Below, in pieces: positions 45,986 through 54,665 of a DNA stretch of 64,000 bases (its first letter is position 1; every line of letters starts with the position of its first letter). The notes under the pieces are model-generated. The model saw nothing but the letters and a program-made list of their open reading frames with translations, had not been told where the DNA came from and searched no databases. This stretch comes from DAOTVX01 sp034436015 (GTDB lineage Bacteria; Chloroflexota; Anaerolineae; Anaerolineales; Villigracilaceae): positions 62,001 through 126,000 of the forward strand of contig DAOTWG010000005.1 in NCBI GenBank assembly GCA_034436015.1, given 5' to 3'. A program made the position numbers and the translations under genes.

Positions 45986-46015
45986 GATCCCCGCGCAAAC
46001 GGTCTCAGAAGCGGA

Positions 46016-47368
46016 TTACTTGAGTTCCTGAGCAGCCGATTCTTCAACGGCCCGTGCAACCTGTTCGGGTGTCATGACACCGGCGAAGAGAGCCTGAACG
46101 CTGTCGTTGACCACCGAACCGACCGCTGGAGGCAAGGCTTGGTCGTAGTACAGCTGGAAGTACTTCGCCTTGGCTGCGCCTTGCTGGACGGCCAGCAACA
46201 AAGGATCGCTAACGCCCGCTTCGCCGCCTTTCACAACCGGCAGGGCGACGTTGATTTGCGCCAAGCGAACCTGGCAGTCTACGCTGGTCAGGTACTTGAC
46301 GAAGTCAATGGCTTCCGGTTCGGCATTCTTGCCGATGGCGAAGCCATTTCCGCCGCCAAAAGCGTCATTCGGGTCGCCCGCGCCGCCCTCCACCATTGGG
46401 AAGGGGAACCAGCCAAGATTGTCGCCAATACCCTGCTTGTCGGGGCTATTGTCCTTCTGCACCGCTGGGGCCCATTGACCCATGAGCTCCATGGCCGCTT
46501 TGCCATTGCCCATGAGAGTGGCCTGATCACCATAGGTCGCGCCGAGGAAACCGTCCTGGAAGGGCTCGAGAGCCAGCAATTCCTGAATCTTCTTGCCGGC
46601 TTCAATGAACGGCTGATCGGCGAAAGAACCTTGGCGCGAGTAGGCTTTATTAAAGGCTTCCTGACCACCGATGCGGGTGGCAAGATAGGCCCAGTAGAAC
46701 ATAGCGGGCCATTTATCGCCTGCACCCAGCGCGATGGGGGTAATACCAGCCGCCTTCAGCTTCTTTACTACATTAAGGAATTCGCTCCACGTGGTTGGAG
46801 GAGCCTCGATGCCAGCCTGCGCGAAGAGAGCCTTGTTGTACCAGAAGCCCACCATGCCCATGTCCCACGGTACGCCGTAGTTGCGGCCCTGATAGGCATA
46901 CACACCCAGTGCGCCAGGCGAGAAGGTAGAGCGCCAAGCGCCGCCATCGGCATCGAGATAAGGGGTAATATCCTGCAACAAACCGGCTTTGGCGTATTCA
47001 ATCATCACGCCGCCGCCCCAGCTCTGGAAAATATCCGGCGGATCGCCAGATTGCATCACGGTGGTCATCTTGGACTTGAAGGCCTCGTTCTCTAGCACAG
47101 TAATCTGGATTTCGACGTTTGGATGCGCCGCCATGTACTCGTCGGCGAATTGCTGCCAGAGAGCCTTGTGATCTTCAGCGGTCGAAATGTGCCACCAAGT
47201 CACCACCACCTTCTCCGCAGGTGGTTGTGTAGCCGGTTCCGCGGCGGGCGCCTCCTCTTCTGTGGGAGTCTGTTGCGGCGCCGGGGTCGGCGTCGCGGGC
47301 GCGCAAGCCGCCAGAACTAGGCCAGCCAACAGCACCAGAGCCGTCAGACGAAAGAATTTGTGTTGCAT
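46016..47368 (-). CDS. Extracellular sugar-binding lipoprotein of ABC transporter
   Basis: The 450-residue protein starts with a lipoprotein signal (hydrophobic 8-20, lipobox LAAC with Cys22). A Pro/Thr/Glu-rich linker (about 24-52) follows, and then the two-lobed substrate-binding protein of the CUT1 family. Family blocks include VVTWWHISTAEDHKALWQQFADEY, NVEIQITVLENEAFKSKM and DPPDIFQSWGGG. The conserved VPWDMGMVGFWYNKALFAQAG segment is the hinge region. Substrate is inferred to be xylan oligosaccharides from its neighbours. It is the second gene of the operon, 109 bases after lacI. Confidence 0.94.
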   Translation of the reverse strand: MQHKFFRLTALVLLAGLVLAACAPATPTPAPQQTPTEEEAPAAEPATQPPAEKVVVTWWHISTAEDHKALWQQFADEYMAAHPNVEIQITVLENEAFKSKMTTVMQSGDPPDIFQSWGGGVMIEYAKAGLLQDITPYLDADGGAWRSTFSPGALGVYAYQGRNYGVPWDMGMVGFWYNKALFAQAGIEAPPTTWSEFLNVVKKLKAAGITPIALGAGDKWPAMFYWAYLATRIGGQEAFNKAYSRQGSFADQPFIEAGKKIQELLALEPFQDGFLGATYGDQATLMGNGKAAMELMGQWAPAVQKDNSPDKQGIGDNLGWFPFPMVEGGAGDPNDAFGGGNGFAIGKNAEPEAIDFVKYLTSVDCQVRLAQINVALPVVKGGEAGVSDPLLLAVQQGAAKAKYFQLYYDQALPPAVGSVVNDSVQALFAGVMTPEQVARAVEESAAQELK

Positions 47369-47477
47369 AGTGTTTCTCCTTCCTTTCGGAACTCACTCTT
47401 AACAAGGAACGTGTATGGTTTGGGAATAGACCGGCAATCGAAAGGGGATCGTTCTCGCGATAGAGCCACCTCCTTTC

Positions 47478-48536
47478 CTACAACGAAATTCGAGGCACAT
47501 CCATAGCATCGGTGTTTCCTCGCGGCGACTGACAGGATTCTCGAACGATCAGCCGCGTTGGCAGTTCAATGCGTTCGATTTTCCTCTCAGGATTCTGTAA
47601 CAGATCCAGCAACATCTGGGCTGCCACGCGTCCCATCTTCTCCAACGGTTGCTGCACCGTAGTGAGGGCAGGTCGTACCAGCGCTGCCTGTGGGATATCG
47701 TCAAAACCAAGTACGGAAATATCCTCAGGTACACGTAAACCGCGATTGCGAATGGCATCCATGGCCCCCATAGCCATGACGTCATTGGAAGCGAAAATTG
47801 CCGTCGGAGGATCGGGCAAGTCTAAAAAGGTGGAGGCGCCAGCATAGCCATCCGGCTGAGAAAAAGTACCTTCATAGATGAGCTCGAGCGCTTCGGGGAT
47901 ATGATTGGTGCGTAACGCTGCACGATACCCCGCCAGACGATCCTGCGCGCACCCCAGATCCATCCAACCCGTGATGAATCCAATGCGCCGGTGTCCGAGT
48001 TTAATGAGATACTCCGTGGCATCGTAGGCTCCCTGCCAGTTGGTCGCTCCTACCGCCGGACAGTCCTGCCCTGTACCCTGATGGTCAATCAAAACGAAAG
48101 GAAAGCCGCGCTGGGTCAGCGTACCTACATAATCCGCCGGGTTGCGCGGCAACACCAGCAACAAACCATCCACCATACCGGTCGCGAGGTTCGCCACGTA
48201 ACTGGCTTCCTTGCTGGCCGTCCGGTGTGTGGTGTAAATAATCAAGTCAAACCCTTGCAGGGTCAATTCCGCATCAATGCCGCGAATGATTTCCCCAATA
48301 TAACCAGTGCCCACATCGGGCACCAATAGACCAATCGTACTGGTTCTTCCCCCGGCCAAACTGCGCGCCTGACGATTGGCTACGAAGCCCAATCGCTCCA
48401 TGGCTTTTAGGACTCGTGCTCGCGTCTCGGGCCGGACGTGGACATCGTTGTTAATGACTCGCGAGACCGTGCCGAAGGAAACTCCCGCTTCGGCTGCCAC
48501 ATCCACAATGGTCACTTTACGGCTGGAAGGCGTCAT
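47478..48536 (-). CDS. LacI family transcriptional regulator of the xylan operon
   Basis: The 352-residue protein begins with a LacI helix-turn-helix (VTIVDVAAEAGVSFGTVSRV, about 8-27). The hinge helix NRQARSLAGGRTSTIGL is at about 53-69, and a periplasmic-binding-protein-like effector domain covers about 62-335. It is the first gene of the operon, with its own operator next to the start codon. The effector is probably xylose or a xylo-oligosaccharide (inference). Induction would occur when the effector releases it from the two operators. Confidence 0.93.
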   Translation of the reverse strand: MTPSSRKVTIVDVAAEAGVSFGTVSRVINNDVHVRPETRARVLKAMERLGFVANRQARSLAGGRTSTIGLLVPDVGTGYIGEIIRGIDAELTLQGFDLIIYTTHRTASKEASYVANLATGMVDGLLLVLPRNPADYVGTLTQRGFPFVLIDHQGTGQDCPAVGATNWQGAYDATEYLIKLGHRRIGFITGWMDLGCAQDRLAGYRAALRTNHIPEALELIYEGTFSQPDGYAGASTFLDLPDPPTAIFASNDVMAMGAMDAIRNRGLRVPEDISVLGFDDIPQAALVRPALTTVQQPLEKMGRVAAQMLLDLLQNPERKIERIELPTRLIVRESCQSPRGNTDAMDVPRISL

Positions 48537-48542
48537 CTCTCT

Positions 48543-48556
48543 TGTAAGCGTTTACA
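48543..48556. promoter_or_regulatory. LacI-type operator O2
   Basis: TGTAAGCGTTTACA is a near-perfect palindrome with the CG centre of LacI-family operators (consensus TGTAAnCGnTTACA). It is seven bases from the lacI start codon, right beside the weak AAGAGAG ribosome site, so bound repressor could hinder both passage of polymerase and looping release. Confidence 0.8.
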
Positions 48557-48573
48557 CGATTTCTCTTTTTAAA

Positions 48574-48596
48574 GCCTGTCTTACACACTGACAGGC
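48574..48596. repeat. Inverted repeat between the two operators
   Basis: GCCTGTC and GACAGGC are exact seven-base arms with a nine-base spacer. It lies in the lacI leader between the two operators, without a T run on the minus-strand side, so it is more likely a leader stem or a second binding site than a terminator. Confidence 0.4.
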
Positions 48597-48680
48597 AACA
48601 AAACCATCAAAATTACCCGATTTATACGTCAAAAATTGCCCGACAAAGCCACAGTTCGCCTTAAATGCCTCACTTTGATT

Positions 48681-48694
48681 TGGAAGCGTTTACA
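48681..48694. promoter_or_regulatory. LacI-type operator O1 over the start point
   Basis: TGGAAGCGTTTACA differs from O2 by one base. It covers the predicted +1 of the promoter at 48701-48728. Centres of O1 and O2 are 138 bp apart, close to 13 turns of the helix. Confidence 0.8.
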
Positions 48695-48700
48695 AAAAAC

Positions 48701-48728
48701 ATTATAGCATGGATAAGAAAAAAGTCAA
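48701..48728 (-). promoter_or_regulatory. Sigma-70 promoter of the xylan operon
   Basis: On the minus strand TTGACT (48728-48723) and a perfect TATAAT (48706-48701) are separated by 16 bases. Transcription should start near 48694, inside operator O1. Confidence 0.8.
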
Positions 48729-49339
48729 TACCCCCCTCCCCTTTTTTATAATTCGGTTTCTCAAGACCACCCGTTCCACGCGCAACGGAAACCGCCATCA
48801 GAGGTTTTCCCACTGTAGCGTAGGTCTTTAAATCCGCGAAAACCCCACCGCGCCTTATGCATAAAAGTGATTGCCGCGGTGTTTCAGCAAGTAAGCTGTT
48901 GAGCAGGGATGACGTTTGTACATAAAGCATAGCCATTGGGCGTTAAAACGCTTCTTGTACAACCAAAACCATCGTTGCTTGCCGGCAAGGATGGGGAAAA
49001 GACAACATTCCCGCGCCCGGCAAACCGCCAACAACGGCGAAGTAATTCCCCCGCCCGTCTGGGAGACCACCTCGGCAGGTACGCTGCTCGCCGCGATACA
49101 CTACGCCAGGTGTTCCCAGCGCAGAGCAAAGCTCGCCACCATCAGACCCGCCTCAGGACGCCCCGGTTCGGATGCCCTGCGCGGGTGATAGAATGGTCAA
49201 GCAGGCGATACCCCGGATCCGTATAGGTTCCGCCCGCAACGGCATGCACGGTCACGTCGCGACAACAGCTGGACAAAACAGGCCTACGCAAGGAAGCGGA
49301 TACCTGTAAGGGCCTCCACTGTCCCTGTCGCCGCTATCG
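48729..49339. other. Gene-free stretch upstream of the xylan operon
   Basis: No intact gene is seen. On the minus strand near 49170-49262 one frame reads VTVHAVAGGTYTDPGYRLLD and a nearby one ends with ASFALRWEHLA before a stop, which look coding-like but match no family I can name. This may be a decayed gene or chance. No tRNA, repeat array or terminator was found. Confidence 0.3.
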
Positions 49340-49729
49340 CTAACGCCATCGCGGCCTTCGCCCTGCCAGTTCGTCCTTCAGAATCAGGCTCAGGAGAATG
49401 CTGACCGCGCTGATGATCAGCGAGGCCAACAGAGCGTTCCAGAAAACAGGCTCTGCAATGACCAGCGAATAACCGAACACCCCACCAAGCCAATTGGCGA
49501 AGAGCAGGAGTGCGGTGTTGATGACCAGGGTAAACAGACCAAGCGTCGCCAGAATCAACGGGCAGGTCAGAAACTTCAGGAGTGGGCGGAAGAGGGCGTT
49601 GACAATCCCAAAGAGGAGCGCCAGAAACAGCAGCCCCATCCATTCGCCGCGGTAATCCACAGTCGGCAAGATAGCCACAGCCGCCCAAAGCGCTACGGCA
49701 TTGATGCCCCAACGAATCAAAAATCTCAT
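49340..49729 (-). CDS. Phage holin family 4 / YvlD-like membrane protein
   Basis: The 129-residue protein is almost entirely four hydrophobic helices (about 5-22, 33-48, 57-80, 92-115). It shows the 'GLLFLALLFGIVNALFRPLLKFLTCPLI' block of the Pfam family misnamed phage holin 4 (superfamily IV), which is widespread in chromosomes and not phage-specific. An ideal AAGGAGGT precedes ATG 49729. It lies 30 bases after the acetyltransferase gene. Function is unknown. Confidence 0.88.
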   Translation of the reverse strand: MRFLIRWGINAVALWAAVAILPTVDYRGEWMGLLFLALLFGIVNALFRPLLKFLTCPLILATLGLFTLVINTALLLFANWLGGVFGYSLVIAEPVFWNALLASLIISAVSILLSLILKDELAGRRPRWR

Positions 49730-49758
49730 GGAATACCTCCTTATGACCTACGAATATC

Positions 49759-50742
49759 TTACCTGGAAGTTTCTTCCAATCGCATCCACAACAGAGTCCG
49801 TTGGGCACGAAAACCAGCCGCCTGAATGGCAGCGACAGCAACATCCGCCGGAAAGTCCAACGTTAAGGATTTCCGCCAAGCAAGGGAGCGCCGGGCGTGC
49901 AGGAGCAGAGCAGTCAGCGCGCGCTCGCCTCCTTGCGGGGGAATAGCTGCCCACAGGCGGTCGCTTCCGCCATATCCCTCTTGCCAGGCCAGGGCCGCGG
50001 CGAAGCGATCCTTAAGATAACCCGCCCATTGTCGCACCTCAGAATCGAGCAAGAAGCGATACAGACTAGGCCAGAAGCCGGGGCGCAAACACAACCAGGG
50101 AAAGGGCTGATACCAGGCTAGGCGCTCCGGATACAACTGTCGTAGCCAGATCTCCTGTTCGCGCCAGAGACGCCCTGTACGAGGCAGAATGGTCACTCCC
50201 AACCCATCCGCGCAGGCCTGGCGGTCTGGCGCGGCCTGCCAGGACGTGCGGCGAGCCTGTTCGCGAAAGCCAAGCGACTCATACAAAGCGATTGCTCCCT
50301 CATTATCCGCGCGAACTTGCAACCAGATGGCATCGGCCGCGCGTTGACGAGCCAAATGCACGCCGGCCAGCGTCAGGGCGCGGCCGATACCCCGGCGACG
50401 ATAATTTTCCTGAACAGCGATATTCGCCAGCAGGTACACACGTTGCCCACGATAGCGATAGGGAATGACGCTGACATTTCCGACGATCTCGCCATCCTCC
50501 TCCCAGACGTACCCCGAAAGCGGCAGGGACGCCGTTTCAACAGCGCGGCTAGCCCAGCGCAAGAAGCCCTGGTCACGCGCCGCATCGCGCATCTGCCGGA
50601 TATGCTCACGCCCCTCCGCATCCATGGCAGCCCCAAAGCACTGCTCCACCAAATCAGCCACAGCCGGCAAATCCCGCCAGATGTTGAGTGGACGTAACTG
50701 GAGCGCCTCAAAAGGAATAGCCGTTGTCCTCACAGCCATCAA
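49759..50742 (-). CDS. GNAT family N-acetyltransferase
   Basis: The 327-residue protein has a GNAT fold at about 15-175. The acetyl-CoA loop is VQENYRRRGIGRALTLAGVHLARQ, and the family's final block is NEGAIALYESLGFRE. The remaining 150 residues (rich in Trp/Tyr/Leu/Arg) are a second, unrecognised domain, possibly a degenerate GNAT repeat. The substrate is unknown. Its start overlaps the stop of the PIG-L gene by four bases. Confidence 0.85.
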   Translation of the reverse strand: MMAVRTTAIPFEALQLRPLNIWRDLPAVADLVEQCFGAAMDAEGREHIRQMRDAARDQGFLRWASRAVETASLPLSGYVWEEDGEIVGNVSVIPYRYRGQRVYLLANIAVQENYRRRGIGRALTLAGVHLARQRAADAIWLQVRADNEGAIALYESLGFREQARRTSWQAAPDRQACADGLGVTILPRTGRLWREQEIWLRQLYPERLAWYQPFPWLCLRPGFWPSLYRFLLDSEVRQWAGYLKDRFAAALAWQEGYGGSDRLWAAIPPQGGERALTALLLHARRSLAWRKSLTLDFPADVAVAAIQAAGFRAQRTLLWMRLEETSR

Positions 50743-51479
50743 CCCCTATTATACGCCGCCTCGCGCCACAAGCGAATCCCCCTTTCCTTAACCCAATAGG
50801 AACGCAACGCCTGCAGAAGCGTGCCCTCGATTTTCAACAACGAATCCAATTGGGAAGTGTAGGCCATTACCCCTCGCCGCCAAGCGCGTAAGCCCTGCTC
50901 CGAGATAGGGAAACACTCGCTTTCCAGGCCTCCGACCGCCGCGGACAACAACCGAGGTTCATTGACCACATAGGGAAGGTCAGCGTAGTACCAGCACGGG
51001 CGCGACAACAATGCGACTGCCCGTCGCGTGATCACATGATCCACGTGATCGCCTAGCGCCAGCGGACAAACGAGCACATCCTGCGGCAAGAGAAAATGCG
51101 CGAGGCGCTTCGCAATCTGCCGCGGCAGAGCCTCGTCCAAGGGATGGGGGGAGACGAAGACGCTTTGTGGATAGAGAGGCTCGCCATCCGATGCAAGGCG
51201 ATAAATGCAATCCAGAAAGGAGAAACGGCGCACGCGGACGCCCAGCCGCCGCGCCGCGTGGTTATCCTCGAGGCGACGGGCACGCAGGACGTCATCATCG
51301 GGCGCGAACCCCCACATTTCATGGGTGGTCTTGGCAAACAACGAAAGCGACCCCTTCGGCGATGCCGCAAAGATCGTCCAGATCGCGACATATTCGCCGC
51401 GCCGGCGTTGCTCCCACATCAGCCCGCCGCAGGAGAGAACCGCATCGTCAAAATGAGGGGAAAGATAAATCCAGCGCAC
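50739..51479 (-). CDS. PIG-L family deacetylase
   Basis: The 246-residue protein has the zinc-binding start motif SPHFDDAVLSCGG (7-19) and the third ligand region GDHVDHV (about 141-147), which together define the PIG-L/LmbE deacetylases. Members remove N-acetyl groups from GlcNAc-linked compounds. The acetyltransferase gene overlaps its 3' end, so the pair might act on one sugar or amino-sugar conjugate. It is six bases from recN. Confidence 0.92.
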   Translation of the reverse strand: MRWIYLSPHFDDAVLSCGGLMWEQRRRGEYVAIWTIFAASPKGSLSLFAKTTHEMWGFAPDDDVLRARRLEDNHAARRLGVRVRRFSFLDCIYRLASDGEPLYPQSVFVSPHPLDEALPRQIAKRLAHFLLPQDVLVCPLALGDHVDHVITRRAVALLSRPCWYYADLPYVVNEPRLLSAAVGGLESECFPISEQGLRAWRRGVMAYTSQLDSLLKIEGTLLQALRSYWVKERGIRLWREAAYNRG

Positions 51480-51485
51480 AGAAAT

Positions 51486-53219
51486 CTACCGGTGGGTCGC
51501 TTTGAAGGCATGAGCGCTTTGTAAGAGATCGTGCGCAGAGCGCAAGGTGCCCTCGCTCACCTCACCAAGCATCTGCGCGAGTTCCAGTGTGCGCGCCTCA
51601 TCGCCCAGCGGCGTAACGCGTGTCAACGTGCGCCCATCCTCCACCTGCTTTTGCACTTGAAAGTGCTGGTCGCCAAAAGCGGCCAGTTGCGGCAAATGGG
51701 TAACGACCAACACCTGATGTTGCCGACCAAGCAACCAGAGTTTTTCCCCCACCGTGGCGCCAACGCGCCCGCCGATGCCCTGGTCAATCTCATCGAAAAC
51801 CAGAGTGGGCACCTCATCGGCGCGAGCCAGCACATTCTTGAGACCGAGCATCAGGCGCGAGGTTTCGCCGCCGGAAGCGATCTTCGCCAGAGGCTTCAAA
51901 CCTTCGCCGGGGTTAGGAGCAATCAAGAATTCCACCCTATCCAGCCCATTTTCATCGAAGGCGACATAGGCGCCGTCGGGAAGCGGTAGGCCGTTCGGGT
52001 CGGGGCGAATCTGGAAGTCCACCACGAAACGGGCAGCAGCCATGCGCAGGTCGTCCAATTCGGTCTCAATGGCCCGACCGAGTCTCTCGGCGGCCTCGCG
52101 GCGTCGCTGTGAGAGTGCCTGGGCTTGCTCACTCAGACGCGCCAGAATCGCTTTCTCCTCCACCTCCAGGCGCGCGATACGTTCGGTCGCGTGGCTGATA
52201 TGCTCCAGTTGTCGCCGCGCCTCGGCAGCATGTTCCAGGACCGCCTCGATGGTACCACCGTACTTGCGTGTCAGACGATGCAACAAGTCGAGTCGCTCTT
52301 CAACTTCCTCCAACCGCTTGGGGTTATATTCGATGGTCTCTAGATAATTGCGTAAACTGCGCGCTAGGTCGGCCAGCGATTCTTCGAGCAGGGCGGCCTG
52401 CTGCACCAAAGCAGATTGTTGCGAGTCGATCTGCGCCAGTTTGCCCAGGGCTTGAGATGCTTGACCGAGCAGATCGGTCGCGGCAAGGGAATCGGGCATC
52501 CCCTCATCCAACGCGGCCAAGGCCTGTTGCGTCAGCATCGCCAGCGACTCGGCGTTCGCCAGCCGGTCGCGTTCGTGACGCAGTTCCTCGTCCTCGCCAG
52601 GGCGCAGACGGGCGGCCTCGATTTCCTCCGCCTGAAACGTCAGCATTTCCGTACGGCGGTCCGCGTCGCGTTGCGCTTGACGCAGTTCGCTCAGTTCGCG
52701 CCGCACCGTTTGTAACTGCTGATACGTCTGCCGGTATGCTTGCAACAGGGGCTGCACGTCGGCGTAGCGGTCGAGCAGACCCAGGTGCGCGCGGACGTTA
52801 AGCAAGGAGAGATGCTCCGATTGTCCATGAATGTCCACCAGCACTTCGCCCAACTCTTTGAGCAAGTTCAGGTTGACCGTTGCGCCGTTGACGCGCGCCA
52901 CACTGCGTCCCTCGCGGCGCACCTCGCGACTGAGGGTGAGGTAGTTCGGGTCATCGAGCAAATCCTCGCGGCGCAGGATGGCGTGCACGAGGTCTCGTTC
53001 GGGGCCGGCAAGGTGAAAGGTGCCCTCCACGCGCGCCAGTTCGGCCTCGGCGCGAATGAGGGTTGCGTCGGCGCGGCCGCCGAGGAGCAGGTCGAGCGCG
53101 TCCAGAATAATTGACTTGCCGGCGCCTGTCTCGCCGGTGAAGACGACCAAGCCGCGCTCGAAGGTCAATTCGAGGTGGTCAATAATGGCGAAGTTCTGGA
53201 TACAGAGTTCGCGCAGCAC
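51486..53219 (-). CDS. recN: DNA repair protein RecN
   Basis: The 577-residue protein is SMC-like. The N-terminal ATPase half has Walker A GETGAGKS (29-36). A long coiled-coil middle (about 150-380) contains alternating Leu/Glu/Arg heptads. The C-terminal half has the signature ASGGETSRLMLGLK and Walker B LVFDEIDQGIGG. It acts in double-strand break repair. The neighbouring Cas4-like nuclease, two genes upstream, would fit a repair operon. Confidence 0.96.
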   Translation of the reverse strand: MLRELCIQNFAIIDHLELTFERGLVVFTGETGAGKSIILDALDLLLGGRADATLIRAEAELARVEGTFHLAGPERDLVHAILRREDLLDDPNYLTLSREVRREGRSVARVNGATVNLNLLKELGEVLVDIHGQSEHLSLLNVRAHLGLLDRYADVQPLLQAYRQTYQQLQTVRRELSELRQAQRDADRRTEMLTFQAEEIEAARLRPGEDEELRHERDRLANAESLAMLTQQALAALDEGMPDSLAATDLLGQASQALGKLAQIDSQQSALVQQAALLEESLADLARSLRNYLETIEYNPKRLEEVEERLDLLHRLTRKYGGTIEAVLEHAAEARRQLEHISHATERIARLEVEEKAILARLSEQAQALSQRRREAAERLGRAIETELDDLRMAAARFVVDFQIRPDPNGLPLPDGAYVAFDENGLDRVEFLIAPNPGEGLKPLAKIASGGETSRLMLGLKNVLARADEVPTLVFDEIDQGIGGRVGATVGEKLWLLGRQHQVLVVTHLPQLAAFGDQHFQVQKQVEDGRTLTRVTPLGDEARTLELAQMLGEVSEGTLRSAHDLLQSAHAFKATHR

Positions 53220-53220
53220 A

Positions 53221-53745
53221 TCACCTCATCAGGCGAATCCCTGCCAGTCGGCCATAGACCAGGGGAGTGGCAAGGAAGACATAGATACCCTGGAAAAGCA
53301 GGCCAAACAGGTTCAAGGTGAATATATTGAAAAGAGCGGCCAGCAAAGCGCCGAGCACCACACCGCCTGCCGCCGTCAGGAAGAGCGAGCGGGCGCGATG
53401 TTTACGGACGGAAGCGCGCACCGCCTCGGCAATCAACGCGCCGGCGGTCGGTACCGCGGCCAACAATATGAACCACGCCAGAAAGCCCGCCAACGTCCCG
53501 ACGAGCGTCACGAGCCACGCGGCCAGGAACGAAAGCGCCGTCGCCACCACAAGCGCAATGGGGTAATCATACCAGCGGGCAGTCTGGAAGACCTTCTGCT
53601 GCTTGCGGACGCACTCTTTGCAGCGATAGCCGGTCGGCGTACGGACAGCGCACTTCAGGCAAATCGGACGATCGCATTCTTTACAGCGTAACATCGTCTC
53701 GACCGCGGGGTGGTTGATGCAGTAGGAAACGGGAAACTCACTCAT
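53221..53745 (-). CDS. B-box-like zinc finger membrane protein
   Basis: The 174-residue protein has a B-box type zinc segment at 9-45: C9, H12, C21, C24, C29, C32, C42 and C45 (CINH...CKEC..PICLKC...CKEC). Four or five helices follow (about 60-165). Bacterial B-box-plus-membrane proteins are widespread and uncharacterised. The gene overlaps nadK by four bases and ends one base before recN. Confidence 0.8.
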   Translation of the reverse strand: MSEFPVSYCINHPAVETMLRCKECDRPICLKCAVRTPTGYRCKECVRKQQKVFQTARWYDYPIALVVATALSFLAAWLVTLVGTLAGFLAWFILLAAVPTAGALIAEAVRASVRKHRARSLFLTAAGGVVLGALLAALFNIFTLNLFGLLFQGIYVFLATPLVYGRLAGIRLMR

Positions 53746-54611
53746 TTCGGCGCACCTTCCGCAGAGGGGTTTTGATTCATGTGAGCGGTCAGATTGCGGT
53801 AGAAATAACTGGGATCGCCAAAGCGCACCAGTCGTGTAACATATTCTGAAGCCTGCACATCCACGCAGTCGCCTTTGGCCAGGGGAACCGGCGTTTGTCC
53901 ATCCACCGACATCACAGCCTCGCCGCTATAGACGGTGATGCTGACGGTCGTTCCCTCCGAAAGCACCACCGCCCGGTCTACGGAGAGATGGGGCGCGATA
54001 GGGACGAGCAAGATGTTGCGCAGTTCCGGCGGCAGAATCGGTCCACCGGCAGCCAAGGCGTAGGCGGTCGAACCGGTCGGTGTAGAGGCGATCAGACCAT
54101 CGGCGACATAGGCAGCCAGAAAGCGCCCGTCCACGCTGGCGGCCAACCGCACCGGTCGAACAGCCACGCCGCGACAAACCACCACCTCGTTCAACGCATG
54201 CCAGACGCCCATGCTGTTCCCGGAACGCACGTGCTCCGCGCGTAGCATCATCCGCTCTTCCATCCAGGTGTGGCCAGCGAGCAACAGGTCAAAACATTGC
54301 GGCCAGTCTTGCCCAACCTGAATCAGAAAGCCCAGCCGTCCCATGTTCACACCCAACACCGGTACCTCAGCAGGCGCGCAAATATGACCCGCGCGCAACA
54401 CTGTTCCATCACCGCCAACGGCGATGAGCACATCAAATTCGCCGTTCTGCACCCGCTGTTGCAAAGCGAAATCATCAATCGTGCCTGTCAGAGTCTGGCA
54501 GGCACGGGCGCTCAGATACTCCGCCATCAAACTTGTCGCCGCGATTGCCTCCGGCATCTTGGGATGAGCGGCAATTGCAATCCGACGAGGACGAAAGGGC
54601 AAGGAGGTCAT
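53742..54611 (-). CDS. nadK: NAD(+) kinase
   Basis: The 289-residue protein phosphorylates NAD to NADP. The GGDGT motif is at 66-70 (AVGGDGTVLRAGH), followed by NMGRLGFL, HALNEVVV and the glycine-rich DGLIASTPTGSTAYALAAGGPI. Length is normal. It follows the Cas4-like gene by 54 bases and overlaps the B-box gene. Confidence 0.96.
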   Translation of the reverse strand: MTSLPFRPRRIAIAAHPKMPEAIAATSLMAEYLSARACQTLTGTIDDFALQQRVQNGEFDVLIAVGGDGTVLRAGHICAPAEVPVLGVNMGRLGFLIQVGQDWPQCFDLLLAGHTWMEERMMLRAEHVRSGNSMGVWHALNEVVVCRGVAVRPVRLAASVDGRFLAAYVADGLIASTPTGSTAYALAAGGPILPPELRNILLVPIAPHLSVDRAVVLSEGTTVSITVYSGEAVMSVDGQTPVPLAKGDCVDVQASEYVTRLVRFGDPSYFYRNLTAHMNQNPSAEGAPK

Positions 54612-54665
54612 TCGGAAATAATTATACTTGCTTACGAGACAAGAAAACGCTACGAGTGGACAGCC

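Noticed and set aside
49284..49844. A 186-codon minus frame over the holin-like gene
   Set aside because: The other minus frame (49340-49729) has an ideal ribosome site and a recognised family; this one has none.
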